From the NCBI GenBank assembly GCA_963854835.1, contig OY978525.1, positions 96,985,388 through 97,049,387 of the forward strand: a stretch of 64,000 nt of DNA. The letters run 5' to 3'. Shown in pieces: positions 63,801 through 64,000 of this stretch (position 1 is its first letter; every line of letters begins with the position of its first letter). Source of the stretch: Megamerina dolium. Lineage: Eukaryota > Arthropoda > Insecta > Diptera > Megamerinidae. A model generated the notes under the pieces. The model saw only the letters and a program-made list of their open reading frames with translations. It was not told the DNA's origin and ran no database searches. Made by a program: the position numbers and the translations under genes.

Positions 63801-64000
63801 TAATTCGAATATTTTATAGCTCGACTTCAGTGGACTGTGGATAAGCTAGTTCATTGATCAATGTCTAAGAGATCGGGTTTTTTTTTTAATTTAAAGCCAG
63901 TGATGCCAAATATAAATGTCATAGTGGTACATTTGGTACCCAACGTGTAAAACTTTTTTGTACACTTCAAAAATGACCCTGCGCTGATTGCTAGAGTGCA

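Overview
This is an AT-rich, intron-heavy, transposon-rich stretch of nuclear insect DNA. Two host genes can be recognised, both on the minus strand. The first is a complete nuclear receptor of the NR2E3 group, orthologous to Drosophila Hr51 (unfulfilled); its coding exons run from 45407 down to 19241. The second is the 3'-terminal coding exon of Arf51F, the ARF6 small GTPase, at 59881-59739. From memory, both genes map to cytological band 51F in Drosophila melanogaster, so the pairing looks like conserved dipteran synteny. The gap-free rosa-like (DD41D) transposon, the tRNA-derived SINEs and the very large introns suggest a higher fly, perhaps a tephritid fruit fly such as Bactrocera, Zeugodacus or Ceratitis. 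That assignment is inference.

Layout. 1-16.8 kb: no host gene seen; microsatellites, two copies of a short MITE, two LINE 3'-end fragments and SINE debris. 16.88-18.19 kb: a structurally complete rosa-like mariner with an open 361-codon transposase and almost identical inverted repeats. 19.2-45.4 kb: Hr51, reconstructed here as 11 coding exons (1,740 nt, 579 residues). All exon phases match. A 15-residue start exon is separated by a 15-kb intron from the exon that holds the first zinc finger. Intron 2 carries a decayed LINE. Intron 1 carries a SINE, a broken piggyBac-type transposase, an 852-bp near-perfect foldback palindrome and a tandem duplication of a 3,030-bp unit.

45.4-59.7 kb: between the two host genes lie long (AT)n arrays, SINEs, a roughly 310-bp-period repeat, two dead mariners and a LINE fragment. 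59.7-64 kb: the Arf51F last exon, followed upstream by its last visible intron. That intron has been invaded by a Tc1 element (one nonsense codon; its left arm holds a nested TTAA-flanked palindrome-rich MITE) and by a second, more decayed IS630/Tc1-type transposase.

The most notable structure is the 37.9-45.0 kb composite. The junction between its two 3,030-bp units is a recombinant of the two flanking MITE ends. This points to unequal exchange between dispersed MITEs inside an intron of a developmental regulator. All calls come from reading the sequence; no database search was possible.
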